Notes: generated from the letters alone by a model not told the origin. Positions 10,945 to 24,400 are shown, counted from the stretch's first letter. The stretch is 64,000 nucleotides of DNA from Protonemura montana (GCA_947568835.1 OX387612.1:3720001-3784000); one strand, 5' to 3'. A program made the numbers and translations.

Positions 10945-12345
10945 TAAGAAGCGGACACTCGCCGTCGCCTCTGTGCTGGACATTCCGTGACAGGGCGCTT
11001 GTTTCGCTCCACGCGAAGGAGCGGACACTCGCCGTCGCCTCTGTGCTGGACATTCCGTGACAGGGTGCTTGTTTCGCTCCACGCAAAGGAGCGGACACTC
11101 GCCGTCGCCTCTGTGCTGGACATTCCGTGACAGGGTGCTTGTTTCGCTCCACGCAAAGGAGCGGACACTCGCCGTCGCCTCTGTGCTGGACATTCCGTGA
11201 CAGGGTGCTTGTTTCGCTCCACGCAAAGGAGCGGACACTCGCCGTCGCCTCTGTGCTGGACATTCTATGACAGGCTGCTTGTTTCGCTACACACAAAGGA
11301 GCGGACACTCGTCGTCGCCACTGTGCTGGACATTCCGTGACAGGGTGCTTGTTTCGCTCCACGCAAAGGAGCGGACACTCGCCGTCGCCTCTGTGCTGGA
11401 CATTCTGTGACAGGGTGCTTGTTTCGCTCCACACAAAGGAGCAAACACTCGCCGTCGCCTCTGTGCTGGACATTCCGTGACAGGGTGCTTGTTTCACCCC
11501 ACGCAAAGGAGCGGACACTCGCCGTCGCCTCTGTGCTGGACATTCCGTGACAGGGTGCTTGTTTCGCTCCACGCAAAGGAGCGGACACTCGCCGTCGCCT
11601 CTGTGCTGGACATTCTGTGACAGGGTGCTTGTTTCGCTCCACACAAAGGAGCAAACACTCGCCGTCGCCTCTGTGCTGGACATTCCGTGACAGGGTGCTT
11701 GTTTCACCCCACGCAAAGGAGCGGACACTCGCCGTCGCCTCTGTGCTGGACATTCCGTGACAGGGTGCTTGTTTCGCTCCACGCAAAGGAGCGGACACTC
11801 GCCGTCGCCTCTGTGCTGGACATTCCGTGACAGGCTGCTTGTTTCACTCCACGCAGAGAAGCGGACACTCGCCGTCGCCTCTGTGCTGGACATTCCGTGA
11901 CAAGGTGCTTGTTTCGCTCCACGCAAAGGAGCGGACACTCGCCGTCGCCTCTGTGCTGGACATTCCGTGACAGGGCGCTTTTTTCGCTCTACGCAAAGGA
12001 GTAGACACTCGCTGTCGCCTCTGTGCTGGAAATTCCGTGACAGGGTGCTTGTTTCGCTCTACGCAAAGGAGTAGACACTCGCTGTCGCCTCTGTGATGGA
12101 CATTCCGTGACAGGGTGCTTGTTTCGCTACACACAAAGGAGCGGACACTCGCCGTCGCCTCTGTGCTGTACATTCCGTGACAGGGTGCTTGTTTCACTCC
12201 ACGCAAAGGAGCGGACACTCGCCGTCGCCTCTGTGCTGGACATTCCGTGACAGGGTGCTTGTTTCGCTCCACGCAAAGTAGCGGACACTCGCCGTCGCCT
12301 CTGTGCTGGACATTCCGTGACAGGCTGCTTGTTTCGCTCCCCGCC
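10945..12345 (-). repeat. 70-bp satellite, array A (about 20 units)
   Basis: The period is exactly 70 bases between successive GCCGTCGCCTCTGTGC motifs (11031, 11101, 11171). Each unit contains GGACATTCCGTGACAGG, GCTTGTTTCGCTCC and the hairpin CGCTCC-TTTGCGT-GGAGCG when read on the minus strand. Because 70 is not a multiple of three and the unit has no stops, the array is open in several frames, giving a 334-codon artefact. Other arrays are at 32945-33555, 40245-41135 and 53430-54125. This array lies between the two CBM14 genes. Confidence 0.95.
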
Positions 12346-12743
12346 AAAAATTTCAGTGAAATTTTAACAGTTAATAAAACATTTGAAAAAAACAAGCTCT
12401 AGTGGGTAAAAAAAAATAACAACGATATGAGTTACTTTTTAAACAAAATTTAATTGACAGTTGCCTTTTTTATGACAAATATATATATATATATATTTTT
12501 TTTTCTCTTGTCATGCAATCATGAGGCAGACTTTAATAAATGACCGTTACCAAGATGTGCTTGTTACGCCCTGCTTTTTAAATAATATTACAAATTTTAA
12601 ATAACTAAATTCTCCAAGATTAGCTGTCAATATGGCCGAGCTTCCATATGAAATATGATTTTGACATAAATTCATCACTGCCAGTGTAACTTAAGCTAGC
12701 TAAGGCACCACTGTTCATTGGCCAGGCTTTTTTCTATATCAAG

Positions 12744-14166
12744 TTAAGTTGTGTTATTTTTCGTAGTAGATCTAGGTTTGCTAGTCGATGGATTCTTTGC
12801 TGGTTTTCTTGCCGTAAAAGTCTTAGGTTTTTCACTATCTACCGACTTGACAGTAGTTACCGGAGTTTTAGCATGACCTTCAGAAGGTTCCGTAGCACTA
12901 GTGGTTGTTTTCTGTTTCCGTTTATCCTGCATGACCTCATTTATCGGGGTATTTGATGACAACGCCGGTGGCCTTGCACTTGTGGCCGGTGGCTTACCTC
13001 TGCCATCTACGGTCGATTGTGAAGGCCTTTTACCAATTGCTGGAGTTTTGGTTAAGCCAACATTCTTAGGCGACGCACCGTTATTTTTACTATCTACATT
13101 TGGGCGAGCTACAATATGTTTACTTGCAAATGGCTCTGAAGTGGCCTCTAATTCAGATCTGGCGGCACTTACTGAGATGTTTGATTTCTTACCGGTAGGC
13201 GTTTTTACAGTTTTAGAGGCAATCGTTTTAACGGTTGTCGTTTTCGGTGCTGGCTTGGTTACTGCCGATTTAGTTACCGTTGTCTTTGAGGTGAATGTTT
13301 GCCCCTCTGAACATCCGGCGTTTCCTGGCCAATCACAAACGCGGCTCTTAGTGCTGAATAACAGACCGGAAGGACACCATTCAATCAGCTGTTTGCCCCG
13401 ATCGCAACGGATGTACATGGCGCAATCTGTCGGGTGCGGCAGGAGGTAGAATCGCGGGTCGATTCGCGCGCACGCGTTGTCTTTCTTTGTGGAAGTAGGA
13501 AGAGTTTGAACGAGCGTCACTAGGGAGAGCAGCAAGACGATCGCAGTGGCTAAAAGAAAAAGTAAATGTGACATTCTGCAGTATTTCCGGGGTTTGAACC
13601 GCTAAATGTAACAACAAGGCTGTGTGATGGTTTTTGGACTCATGTCTACTTGATTTATCCTTAGCACTAGTTTTAAGAAAAACTATTTGAAATGGGTTTT
13701 GAATGCTAAGTAAAGGGCTACTAAATTTCCCGACGTTTCGCAACATGTACAGCCATATACATATGGCTGTGTGTCGGCCATGTTTAATTTTGATTGTTGT
13801 TCTGCCATTATGCTGTTACAAACATTTCTGCTATGACATTTCTTAAAAACGACAAGAAAAGGTTTAACCACAGGTTAAATGGTACTTAAAGTAGCTAAAA
13901 AGAAAAATATGAAAAGAAAAAGAAAAATATGCATATTAGACCTAAAATTAATCCAACCCTGTAATATTAATCAATGATTTTGGTACAATTTTTATTTTTT
14001 TTTACTTTTCCTAGTGTCTGACTCAAAATTACCAGTCATATGCTTTTAAAAGACTGACAGTATATGTTATGTACGTAAATCTAAATTATAAATAAGTTAC
14101 CAATAAACTAAATAACGATTTTATTTACTTGACAATTTTGGTTCAATTAGTTTTACCTTTCATCAT
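12744..14166 (-). CDS. Secreted CBM14 (peritrophin-A-like) protein with Lys/Thr/Ser-rich tail
   Basis: Exon 1 is 14166-14157 (ATG ATG AAA G, GTAAAA donor); exon 2 is 13549-12744 after CTTTTAG. This gives the signal peptide MMKATAIVLLLSLVTLVQT and a 271-aa protein. The phase and place of the intron are identical to those of the paralogue at 8957-10597, so the two arose by duplication. The single chitin-binding domain (about residues 27-80) keeps six cysteines and FYLLPHPTDCAMYIRCDRG. The rest is a low-complexity Lys/Thr/Ser/Pro tail without the Asn-Glu-Thr sequons, ending KNNTT. An alternative start inside the intron (ATG at 13574, MSHLLFLLATA) would also make a signal peptide, but the paralogue supports splicing. 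Likely an extracellular chitin-matrix protein. Confidence 0.88.
13622..13746 (-). mobile_element. Dispersed element of about 160 bp, copy 1
   Basis: Read on the minus strand it shares AAATTTAGTAGCCCTTTACT, TTGAATGC-type sequence, AACTAGTGCTAAGGATAAAT and ATGAGTCCAAAAACCATCA with copies at 22262-22420, 49335-49515 (inverted pair) and 61728-61893. It lies in the intron of the second CBM14 gene. Confidence 0.6.
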
Positions 14167-14248
14167 AAAGGGCAGCTGCTGATACATTTCAATGACAACG
14201 CCAGCCCAAATCTTCTCTATGACTCTTTAAAAATATCAAACCTCCAGC

Positions 14249-14255
14249 ATTTATA
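14249..14255 (-). promoter_or_regulatory. TATA box candidate of the second CBM14 gene
   Basis: TATAAAT on the minus strand, 83 bases upstream of the ATG at 14166. The comparable position of a TATA-like run in the paralogue gives modest support. Confidence 0.4.
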
Positions 14256-14514
14256 ACATCGGCATTCTCACATATAAAGCAGACAATAGGACATAAAATA
14301 CCTGTCTTACAGTTAGAGACGAAGTAAACCCGAGTTATGTTTCACGGTTGGGTGTTTCTTATCCCACTATGCGGTCGTTAAGCATCGAGATCTTGGTGAC
14401 ACCCAGTTAAATTACTTTTTGCTGCCTAATCAGTATTTTTTTTTTTAATATTTTTTTTAACCCACTTTTTTTTATCTCGAACAATAAATTGACATTCGTC
14501 GTCGCCTCTGTGTG

Positions 14515-15280
14515 ACACCTGTGTCGACACCAGTCCTCGTGGGATTACCGAAGTTAAGCAACACTGCGGTCGGTCAGGTATTGGATGGGTGACCATCATA
14601 CACATGACCAGTTCTGTTCGGGAGAGAGGTTGGCGGGATGAAAGTTAAGCAACACTGCACTGGGTCAGGTATTGGATGGGTGACCATCATACACATGACC
14701 AGTTCTGTTCGGGAGAGAGGTTGGAGGGAAGAAAGTTAAGCAAAACTGCGCTGGGTCAGCTATTGGATGGGTGACTATCATACACATGATTAGTTCTGTT
14801 CGGGAGAGAGGTTGGAGGGATGAAAGTTAAGCAACACTGTGCTGGGTCAGGTATTGGATGGGTGACCATCATACACATGACCAGTTCTGTTCGGGAGAGA
14901 GGTTGGAGGGATGAAAGTTAAGCAACACTGTGCTGGGTCAGGTATTGGATGGGTGACCATCATACACATGACCAGTTCTGTTCGGGAGAGAGGTTGGAGG
15001 GATGAAAGTTAGTACAGCAACTTCACTCGCCTTGCTTATCAACCTCTCGACAGCATGGATTTGTGGAGGAATCCTGTTGTTCGCGTTGTACCGTCCTTCG
15101 GAAGGGACGTTAAGTCGGTGGTCCTCTTGGTGCTCTTCGACATGAGTAGGTTACATGCCGGCACCGAGTTTTCTCTCATCCCTTCTTAGGCGAGATTAAA
15201 ATCATCATCATCCACTCATTCACCGACGCTATAAGACCAGTGCCGAGTGGCCAGTTGTCAAAACAGTGCGTCTCATAAAA
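14515..15280 (+). mobile_element. 5S-derived SINE, five 91-bp units
   Basis: The order is head at about 14530 (GATTACCGAAGTTAAGCAAC), units with AAAGTTAAGC at 14641, 14732, 14823 and 14914 (exact 91-base spacing), body from 15010 and tail GTGCGTC near 15265. Just before the head, 14490-14512 contains GTCGTCGCCTCTGTG, a fragment of the 70-bp satellite. It lies just downstream of the stop of the SLC15-like gene, in opposite orientation. Confidence 0.85.
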
Positions 15281-15381
15281 TTATAAACTAATTAAACCAC
15301 TGTTTAAAAAATTTTCAGCGTCTCAGTTATAGGAAAAAGAAGAAAATAACCAGTGACCACTACTACACGTTCTCACCTTGC

Positions 15382-15387
15382 TTTATT
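15382..15387 (-). terminator. Poly(A) signal candidate of SLC15-like gene
   Basis: AATAAA on the minus strand, 87 bases beyond the TGA at 15474-15476. Confidence 0.45.
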
Positions 15388-15473
15388 TAAAGTTCAAAAC
15401 AAGCAAACACTGACAAAAATCGTGATAAAGTAATTATTTTTTCGTATTTTAATATTGATTGTAAGAATAATGA

Positions 15474-18400
15474 TCAAAACTCTTCGTCTTCGGACTCCTG
15501 TTCTAGTTCATCTTCCGGTTCCTGTCTACGTTCAGCTTCCGGCTCGCCGTTTGCCGATGACGATGATGACGACGTTGACGATGACGAAGACGAAGACGAC
15601 GCCGACGCCGAAGCGTCGCGATGCAGCCAAAGCAGCACGCCCAAAGCCAACGTCGCGACGGTCATCAGGCAGCCGTAGATCAAGAAGGCTGTGCGCTGCG
15701 GAGGGTAAAAGAGGTAACAAGGTCACCATCAACTTGGACTCCATCAGGTTCTTTTTCACATCTTCTCATACTCAAACCCGATTTACCCAATGAAATAACT
15801 ACAATTGGTGTCAGTGGTTGGCATGGTAACACTACAATTGGTGCCAGTGGTTGGCATGGGAACACTACAATTGGTGCCAGTGGTTGGTATGGTAACACTA
15901 CAATTGGTGCCAGTGGCTGGCATGGTAACATTACAATTGGTGCCAGTGGTTGGCATGGTAACACTACAATTGGTGCCAGTGGTTGGCATGGTAACACTAT
16001 AATTGGTGTGAGTTGAATCAGAACTATTTAACAAAATGTTTAATTTTTGTATGTTTCTCACCCTTGTGGTCAAGACCCCGGAAGTGACTTCCAGTGCCAC
16101 GAGCACGTTTCCCAGCGCGTGCGCAGACAGCCAGGTTAGCAGTAACAGAGGCAGCATGCTCTGGTGAACCTGCGCAATGGAACATTTGAAGGGAAGTGAG
16201 ACCTTGCAAGGACCTCTCCTAGTTCGTGGTTGAATGATCTTAGTGTATACGTTCAAGAACTGTGTAATGATAAAGAATGTAAGTCATTATTCTAAGATAT
16301 ATAAGTAAAGGATAAAAAGGCTATAATACATTTGCCTCAATAAACATATCTGGTGCCAAAACTAAAAACAGAACGTTTGAACCAAAATATTTGGTTTAAA
16401 AACTTTTTTTTAATTCCCTTAATAATATGTTTTAAAATCAACAAGTGAGTGCAGCAACCTGGGTGATTGTGTATTCCAGTAGCAGTGCCGGGCAAAGCAG
16501 GTGCGCAAGCGCCATCAGCAGGTACTGCGGGATCTGCGTCGTCAAAGCAACAGTAAACGGTGTTTGAAGCACCACCAGGTGGCCGGTCTGCGGGCAAAGC
16601 ATCTTGGATGAAACATTTGTTGGTTGAAAAATGGTTTTCTTTTCGTAATTAATTTTTTTTTTGTTATTTTCAACGAGCTTTATTGAGTTGTTAATGGTCA
16701 AAGCAAATCTTTATTGATTTTAGATGTCTTAATAATTTTTTAGGCACGCATCATTTTAAATATGTTTGCAAAGCAATGTCTCATAATTGATGAAAACAAA
16801 GCATGGTGCTACTGACAGTGGTTTAGAGCTACGAATCACCACTCTAGGTCGGGGTCACTGCTTGGTGCTATGGTGGTTCTAGTTAGCACGGTGCTACTGA
16901 CAGTAATACCAGGGTCACTGCTTGGTGCTATGGTGGTGCTAGTTAGCACGGTGCTACTGACAGTAATACCAGGGTCACTGCTTGGTGCTATGGTGGTGCT
17001 AGTTAGCACGGTGATACTGACAGTAATACCAGGGTCACTGCTTGGTGCTATGGTGGTGCTAGTTGGCACGGTGCTACTGACAGTAATACCAGGGTCACTG
17101 CTTGGTGCTATGGTGGTGCTAGTTAGCACAGTGCTACTGACAGTAATACCAGGGTCACTGCTTGGTGCTATGGTGGTGCTAGTTAGCACGGTGCTACTGA
17201 CAGTAATACCAGGGTCACTGCTTGGTGCTATGGTGGTGCTAGTTAGCATGGTGCTACTGACAGTAATACCAGGGTTACGAATCACCGCTCTAGGTCGGGG
17301 TTACTGCTTGGTGCTATGGTGATGCTAGTTAGCACGGTGCTACTGACAGTAATACCAGGGTAACGAATCACCGCTCTAGGTCGGGGTTACTGCTTGGTGC
17401 TATGGTGATGCTAGTTAGCACGGTGCTACTGACAGTAATACCAGGGTTACGAATCACCGCTCTAGGTCGGGGTTACTGCTCGGTGCTATGGTGGTGCTAG
17501 TTAGCACGGTGCTACTGACAGTAATACCAGGGTTTCGAATCACCGCTCGAGGTCGGGGTCACTGCTCTAGGCAGAAAAGCGACTAGAGATCGAAGACAAT
17601 GAATGCTTTATTTTGATTAAGAGCGTTTTTGTTCGGAGAAATGAGTTGTGTACCCATCCGTCGTGCTTGCCGAGCGCCATGTACACATAGATCCCGCCCT
17701 TGCGCAGTGCGATTCCTTCGTCTGGTGTCAGCTGTTGCTGGCACACAGTCACTCGGTGTCTGCAGATTGGTAGAATTTTACAAAAAGTATTAAGAAAAAG
17801 TAAATCAGCTTGCCAAAAAAAATCTACCAATTTTAACGGATGTGGAGACGTATTTAATTAAAGGGTCTTTTTTGACAACAGTCCTCGTGGCACTGATCTA
17901 ATGGCGTCGCTGAATAAATTGGTAATGATTAAATAGCCTAGCTAAGAAGTGTGTAGGAGAAGTCCAGTGCCTACTCCTGTCGAAGAGCACCAAGAGGACC
18001 AAAGGCTAAACTGTCCGTTTTTTTCAACAAGGCTTTTGAAAGTGATCCTAATAGATGTTTGCTTTACAAATAAAAATAAGAATGCACCTTGAAATTTAAA
18101 ATAGACACCACGTTCACTGATTGTTAATAAATGTCAAACAATAGCTCAGTTTTTTATATCTAAGGAAAAGTTACCATGATGTGTCATAAGTCGAGTGTTT
18201 TCCAAGAGATTTACAGACCTGCCAGCCGGAACCGGCACAAAGTTTTTGCTGTTCTTGTTGGCGTACAGATGCGTTGTCGTGCGCGCATACCGTGCGTCGT
18301 TAAACATCTCGAGATTAGCACACGTTGGCAGCTCGAACGACCGGTTCACGAAAACGTGGTAGACAAAGCTGTGAAGGAGACAAAACGCGCGAACAAAACA

Positions 18401-21400
18401 TAAAGCTAGCATCGATATTTCATCCTTATGAGGCAAAGACTACCACAGATAAAGCTTGCACAGATATTTCATCCTTATGAGGCAAAGACTACCACAGATA
18501 AAGCTTGCACAGATATTTCATCCTTATGAGGCAAAGACTACCACAGATAAAGCTTGCACAGATATTTCATCCTTATGAGGCAAAGACTACCACAGATAAA
18601 GCTTGCACAGATATTTCATCCTTATGGGGCAAAGATGACCACAGATAAAGCTTGCACAGATATTCCATCCTTATGGGGCAGAGACTAGCACAGATAAAGC
18701 TGGCACAGATATTCCATCCTTATGGGGCAAAGATGACCACAGATAAAGCTTGCACAGATATTCCATCCTTATGGGGCAAAGATGACCACAGATAAAGCTT
18801 GCACAGATATTCCATCCTTATGGGGCAGAGACTAGCACAGATAAAGCTGGCACAGATATTCCATCCTTATGGGGCAAAGATGACCACAGATAAAGCTTGC
18901 ACTGATATTCAATCCTTATGGGGCAAAGACCACCACGGAAAAAGCTTGCACAGATATTCCATCCTTATGAAGCAAAGACTACCACCGATAAAGCTTGCAC
19001 AGATATTTCATCCTTATGGGGCAAAGACTACCACAGATAAAGCTTGCACAGATATTTCATCCTTATGAGGCAAAGACTACCACAGATAAAGCTAGCATAG
19101 ATATTTCATCCTTATGAGGCAAAGACTGGCACAGATAAAGCTTGCACAGATATTCCATCCTTGTGAGGCAAAGACTACCACAGATAAAGCTTGCACAGAT
19201 ATTTCATCCTTATGGGGCAGAGACTACCACAGATAAAGCTGGCACAGATATTCCATCCTTATGGGGCAAAGATGACCACAGATAAAGCTGGCACAGATAT
19301 TCCATCCTTATGGGGCAGAGACTACCACAGATAAAGCTTGCACAGATATTCCATCCTCATGAGGCAAAGACTACCACAGATAAAGCTTGCACAGATATTC
19401 CATCCTCATGAGGCAAAGACTACCACAGATAAAGCTTGCACAGATATTCCATCCTTATGAGGCAAAGACTACCACGGATAAAGCTTGCACAGATATTCCA
19501 TTCTTGTGAGGAAAGGACTATCACAGATTAAGCTTGCACAGATATTCCATCCTTATGAGGCAAAGACTACCACAGATAAAGCTTGCACAGATATTCCATC
19601 CTCATGAGGCAAAGACTACCACAGATAAAGCTTGCACAGATATTCCATCCTTATGAGGCAAAGACTACCACAGATAAAGCTTGCACAGATATTCCATCCT
19701 CATGAGGCAAAGACTCCCACAGATAAAGCTTGCACAGATATTCCATCCTCATGAGGCAAAGACTACCACAGATAAAGCTTGCACAGATATTCCATTCTTG
19801 TGAGGAAAGGACTATCACAGATTAAGCTTGCACAGATATTCCATCCTTATGAGGCAAAGACTACCACAGATAAAGCTTGCACAGATATTCCATCCTCATG
19901 AGGCAAAGACTACCACAGATGAAGCTTGCACAGATATTCTATTCTTGTGAGGAAAGGACTACCACAGATTAAGCTTGCACAGATATTCCATCCTTATGGG
20001 GCAAAGACTACCACGGATAAAGCTTGCACAGATATTCCATCCTCATGAGGCAAAGACTACCACAGATGAAGCTTGCACAGATATTCTATTCTTGTGAGGA
20101 AAGGACTACCACAGATAAAGCTTGCACAGATATTCCATCCTTATGGGGCAAAGACTACCACGGATAAAGCTTGCACAGATATTCCATCCTTATGAGGCAA
20201 AGACTACCACAGAGACAGCTTACACATGTATTCTATCCTGGATTTTTAGGGATTCGCAAAGCATTTGAATGGGGGAGCTACTCAATGAATTAAATTTTAA
20301 AATAGTTAAGACCACTTTCAAAAGCATTACTCGCGCCTGTCTATGATACATTTCTAAACCGCCAGCGAAAGCTATTTTATATATTGGGAACCACTTTCAA
20401 GAAACATATTCATGATACGAATTGTGCTTTTCAGAATGTTTATCTTAGCTATGATTTAAACTTGCAATTAAACAACTTTAAATTGTGGTCCAATTCCTGG
20501 CTCTGCAACGTAGATGGTTTTTTTAGTTGTTTAACTTTAAATAATTAAACTGAATCTCTTCGGAAACCGCACTGGATTTTTGGCGCAAAGACGAAAAGGT
20601 ACCATTAACCCTTTTTTTTATATACACACAGAAATTAGTGGCCTATCAGCTAAAATCTTCTGGTAAATTCTCAGCCTACCCGACGCGCGGCACTTGAAGG
20701 CGGCTACGATTGACGTCGTGCAATGCGATTGCGTTACTCGCCGGATAGCGCAGACGCACTGCGTAAAGTCTACGCGTGTTGATCACCGTGTATACGCCGA
20801 GCAGGTAGTGAGTGGTGACGTCAGCGACGAGGTGCAGTCTGGTGGTGGACGATGAAACCACTTTGTCGCAGGGCTGCAAGCATTTAAAAATGTTCAAACA
20901 TTCCAATTTTGTTGTGTTTTGTGCTTTTGTCAGCCAATCACGGAGCATTATTTTAACAACCATGTCGGGCACTGAATAAATGATCTTGACTGGCTAACGA
21001 TTATTATTATTATTATTTACGGTGTTTAACGACGCACTGTTTTGACAACTGGCCCTGTGGCACTGGTCTAATTGCGTCGGTGAATGAGTGAGTGGATGAT
21101 GATGAGGATTATGATGGACCCAACCTAGCCTAGAAGAGAGGAAGAGAAACCCGGTGCCGGCACGTAGCCTACTCCTGTCGAAGAGCACCAAGGGGGCCAC
21201 CGGCTTAACGTCCCTTCCGAAGGACGGTACAACTCGAACAACAGGATTCCTCCACAAATCCATGCTGTCGAGATGTTGATGAGCGAGGCGAATGAAGTTG
21301 CTTTAATAACTTTCATCCCTCTAGCCTCTCTCCCGAACAGAACTGGTCATGTGTATGATGGTCACCCATTCAATACCTGACTCATCGCAATGTTGCTTAA

Positions 21401-24400
21401 CTTCGGTGATCTCACGAGACGTTGAATGCTCTTTATTTATATTATGTGCCCGTGCAGATGGTCAATAACCATAGCTAACTCATGGCTACTTCATGGAAGT
21501 AGTAACGAGTAAAATTAAACATAGAAATTTGTCACAATCTTACTGTAAAGATGTCAAACTATTCAATATAAACTCAAACCTACTCTACTGACAGTGACAG
21601 CTGAGACAACGCCTTCTTTGTTACCGCCAGATTCGGAAATCAAGGTGGCCGATGACCGTTAAATTCGCTGTTTCGCTGTGCTAATGTTTGATCGTATTGC
21701 TATTTCAATTGAAGGAAGACCTTAATGAAAGGTTTCGTGTAATTTTACCAAAACTCGAAGCCACTTACCGTTACCCCAGCGCCTCTGAGCTCATCTAAGC
21801 TAAACTTCAGTCTATCCTTGACTGCCAGATTCTTCAGAACGGTGACATTATTTGGGGCGATCACCGCCCTCTGTATTCCCTCAGTCAAGCCTGACAAGGA
21901 GGCGGTGTACGTGCACTCGGTGGGGTTCCACAAGGCAATGTCGCCGGTCTTAGGTGGCCGTGAGGGCAGCGACTCTAGCTCGTCCTACGAGAGAGGATGG
22001 ACCTTTTTTGTGAACTTAAAGGCTGTTTTCGATGAATAAAGTGGATATGAAAAACCAACGCTAATAATTAAAAAACCAGATAATCTTCAAGATCATAACC
22101 AGATCATAATGAAAAGATAATTAATTATTATTATTTTTATATTATTATTAATTATTAATTATTATATTAAAGATTATTAATTATGAAAAGTTGCATTAAG
22201 GATGCTTGAACTAGGTAATTGTTATAATTTTATGTGGTTCTTTTGTTATTGGAAAATTGTCAGGACTGCTCTAACCCTTGAAGAAGTCACTAGTATATGT
22301 TACAAAAAGTCAGGAAATTTAGTAGCCCTTTACTTAGCATTCAAAACCCAGTTCAAATAGTTTTTGTTAAAACTAGTGCTAAGGATAAATCAAGTAGACA
22401 TGAGTCTAAAAACCATCATCACCTGGACGTGGCTCTCAACTTCGAATGCCAGGAAAAATGCTAGCGATGCGAGCGCTGCGCCGACCACTATGCGAAGTTT
22501 CGGCAACCTAAAGAAGTGTTCTTTGTCAAATTGATGGATCGATTATTTCTTGCGAAGGCTAGACACCATACGCAAAGTTCTCTTAAAAAATGTTGCCCTG
22601 TTAAAATGGCTTGCATAGTCCAAATACATCTGCAATCAATGTTTGACTAAAATCACAAATGTTTTAAACTTCAATATAGAAACTATTTACTACCAATTGT
22701 TTAAGAGAGTATGATTATCTAAGTTTCTAATTATTGCCAATTTTAGTTTCTTTTTGTATTTCATTGCCTTAAAAATAACACTAGCCCTTGGTAAGTAACC
22801 TTTTTAAACCCTACAATTACACTTTTCAGTCTTTAAACCTAAAAATACAAATTATTTCTCTTTAGTTCCGGTTGTACTCACCTGCACCATGAAACTTTGC
22901 CTAGCAACGGATAAATAATAGATCGCAGCACAGGTAGCGCTAGCATCGTCGTTAGAGCGAACACAAAAAACATGGCGTCCGGCTCTACGGAAGTGACGTC
23001 ATCGAGGAAACCGTCCATCACCAAACCTTGGTGGATAAATCGCGTGTACTGAAAATAAATCATCTGTCAAAAAATCATAAAACTGCCACCAAAAGTTCAA
23101 ATGGCCGTCCATTTATTTAAAAAAAACTAAGCCATAACAACACTTAATAATCGCTTGACATCCCCGTTTGTTCATCAATTTTTGTGAGGTTATTGGTGTT
23201 TCTAACAACAAAATCAAGACAATTGACTGACCATTTGATCGTGCACAGCCCAGAAGATCGTGAGTGGAGCAAAGAGCACGGCCACTCGAAAAGCTCGACG
23301 TATGCGTAAAACATAAACACCGTCGTCACGCACGACGGCGCATGTCTGAAAAAACATCACCAAATTTTACAAAAAAAAAAAAAAAAAAAAAGTAATGGAT
23401 ATGTTTGTCAAAGTATTTATTTGTATTGCTTGTGTTATTGTGAGAGAGTTGATATTTTTAAGTGAAGGTCTGATCAAACCCTAAACTAATTTGGAAGTAA
23501 ATCAGTAAAGTTGTACTTACCCCAATGAGCAGTATAGTTTCTTTCAAAGTGTTTGCCCTCGAGCGAGTCCACCAGTAAGCACGCGTGACCACGTTGAACG
23601 GCACTGTGACGTGGAGGGCAGCGTGGAAAATTGGTCAAAATACGAAACTTAGCCATTGGTTCCGACCAAATTAGCTTCTGACTTTTTAAACTTGCTTCCC
23701 TTTTTTGTCAGCACACAAGCCACCTGCTTTCGAATTATCATAATAGTAATGTGTGGGTGAAACAATGGTTGTCATGGCAATCTAAAACAAGTAACCCGTG
23801 CCCGGAATCGGGCAGTTCATCACAAAGTAATAGTAATGGGTGGGTGAAACAAGGGTTGTCATGGCAATCTAAAACAAGTAACCCGTGCCCGGCATCGGGC
23901 AGTTCATAACAATAATTTAGACTAGTTTGCAGTTATTTGTGTGCTTCTCAAAGGTTGTTTCGGCTACTTGGTCTCCTTGGTAGTCACCCAGTCCAATGAT
24001 AAGTCCCCCGACGGCCACAACCAGCGCTGCTGGCCAGCACACCGCATCCTTGTCGCAGATCAGGTTCATCCGAAGCGCTGGCAACGCCGCTGCAGCTAAC
24101 GCGAGTCCGACTGCGCTGGCGCCAAGGAGAGCTGTGAGAAAGCTGGTGCCTGCAATCATTTTAAAAACCCACTAACAATTGAATTAACTTGCGAAACGAT
24201 TATTTAATAAATTGGGATTTTTTGAGTGGGAGTTTACTCAGGTCTATTGGAGTGGGTGCTTACTCAGCTCTATTGGAGTAGGAGCTTACTCAGGTCTATT
24301 GGAGTGGGAGCTTACTCAGGTCTATTGGAGGGGGAGCTTACTCAGGTCTATTGGAGTGGGAGCTTACTCAGGTCTATTGGAGTGGGAGCTTACTCAGATC

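Noticed and set aside
10934..12395. Open frames up to 334 codons on the minus strand (Cys/Arg-rich repeats)
   Set aside because: They arise from the 70-bp satellite, and the same peptide occurs in three frames and at three other arrays in either orientation.
13381..13746. Minus-strand frame of 121 codons over the second CBM14 gene start
   Set aside because: It is out of frame with the conserved chitin-binding domain and includes intron and repeat sequence.
14515..15010. Functional 5S rRNA gene cluster
   Set aside because: Only the internal-promoter part of 5S is repeated, the 5' and 3' ends needed for the closing helix are missing, and a SINE body follows.
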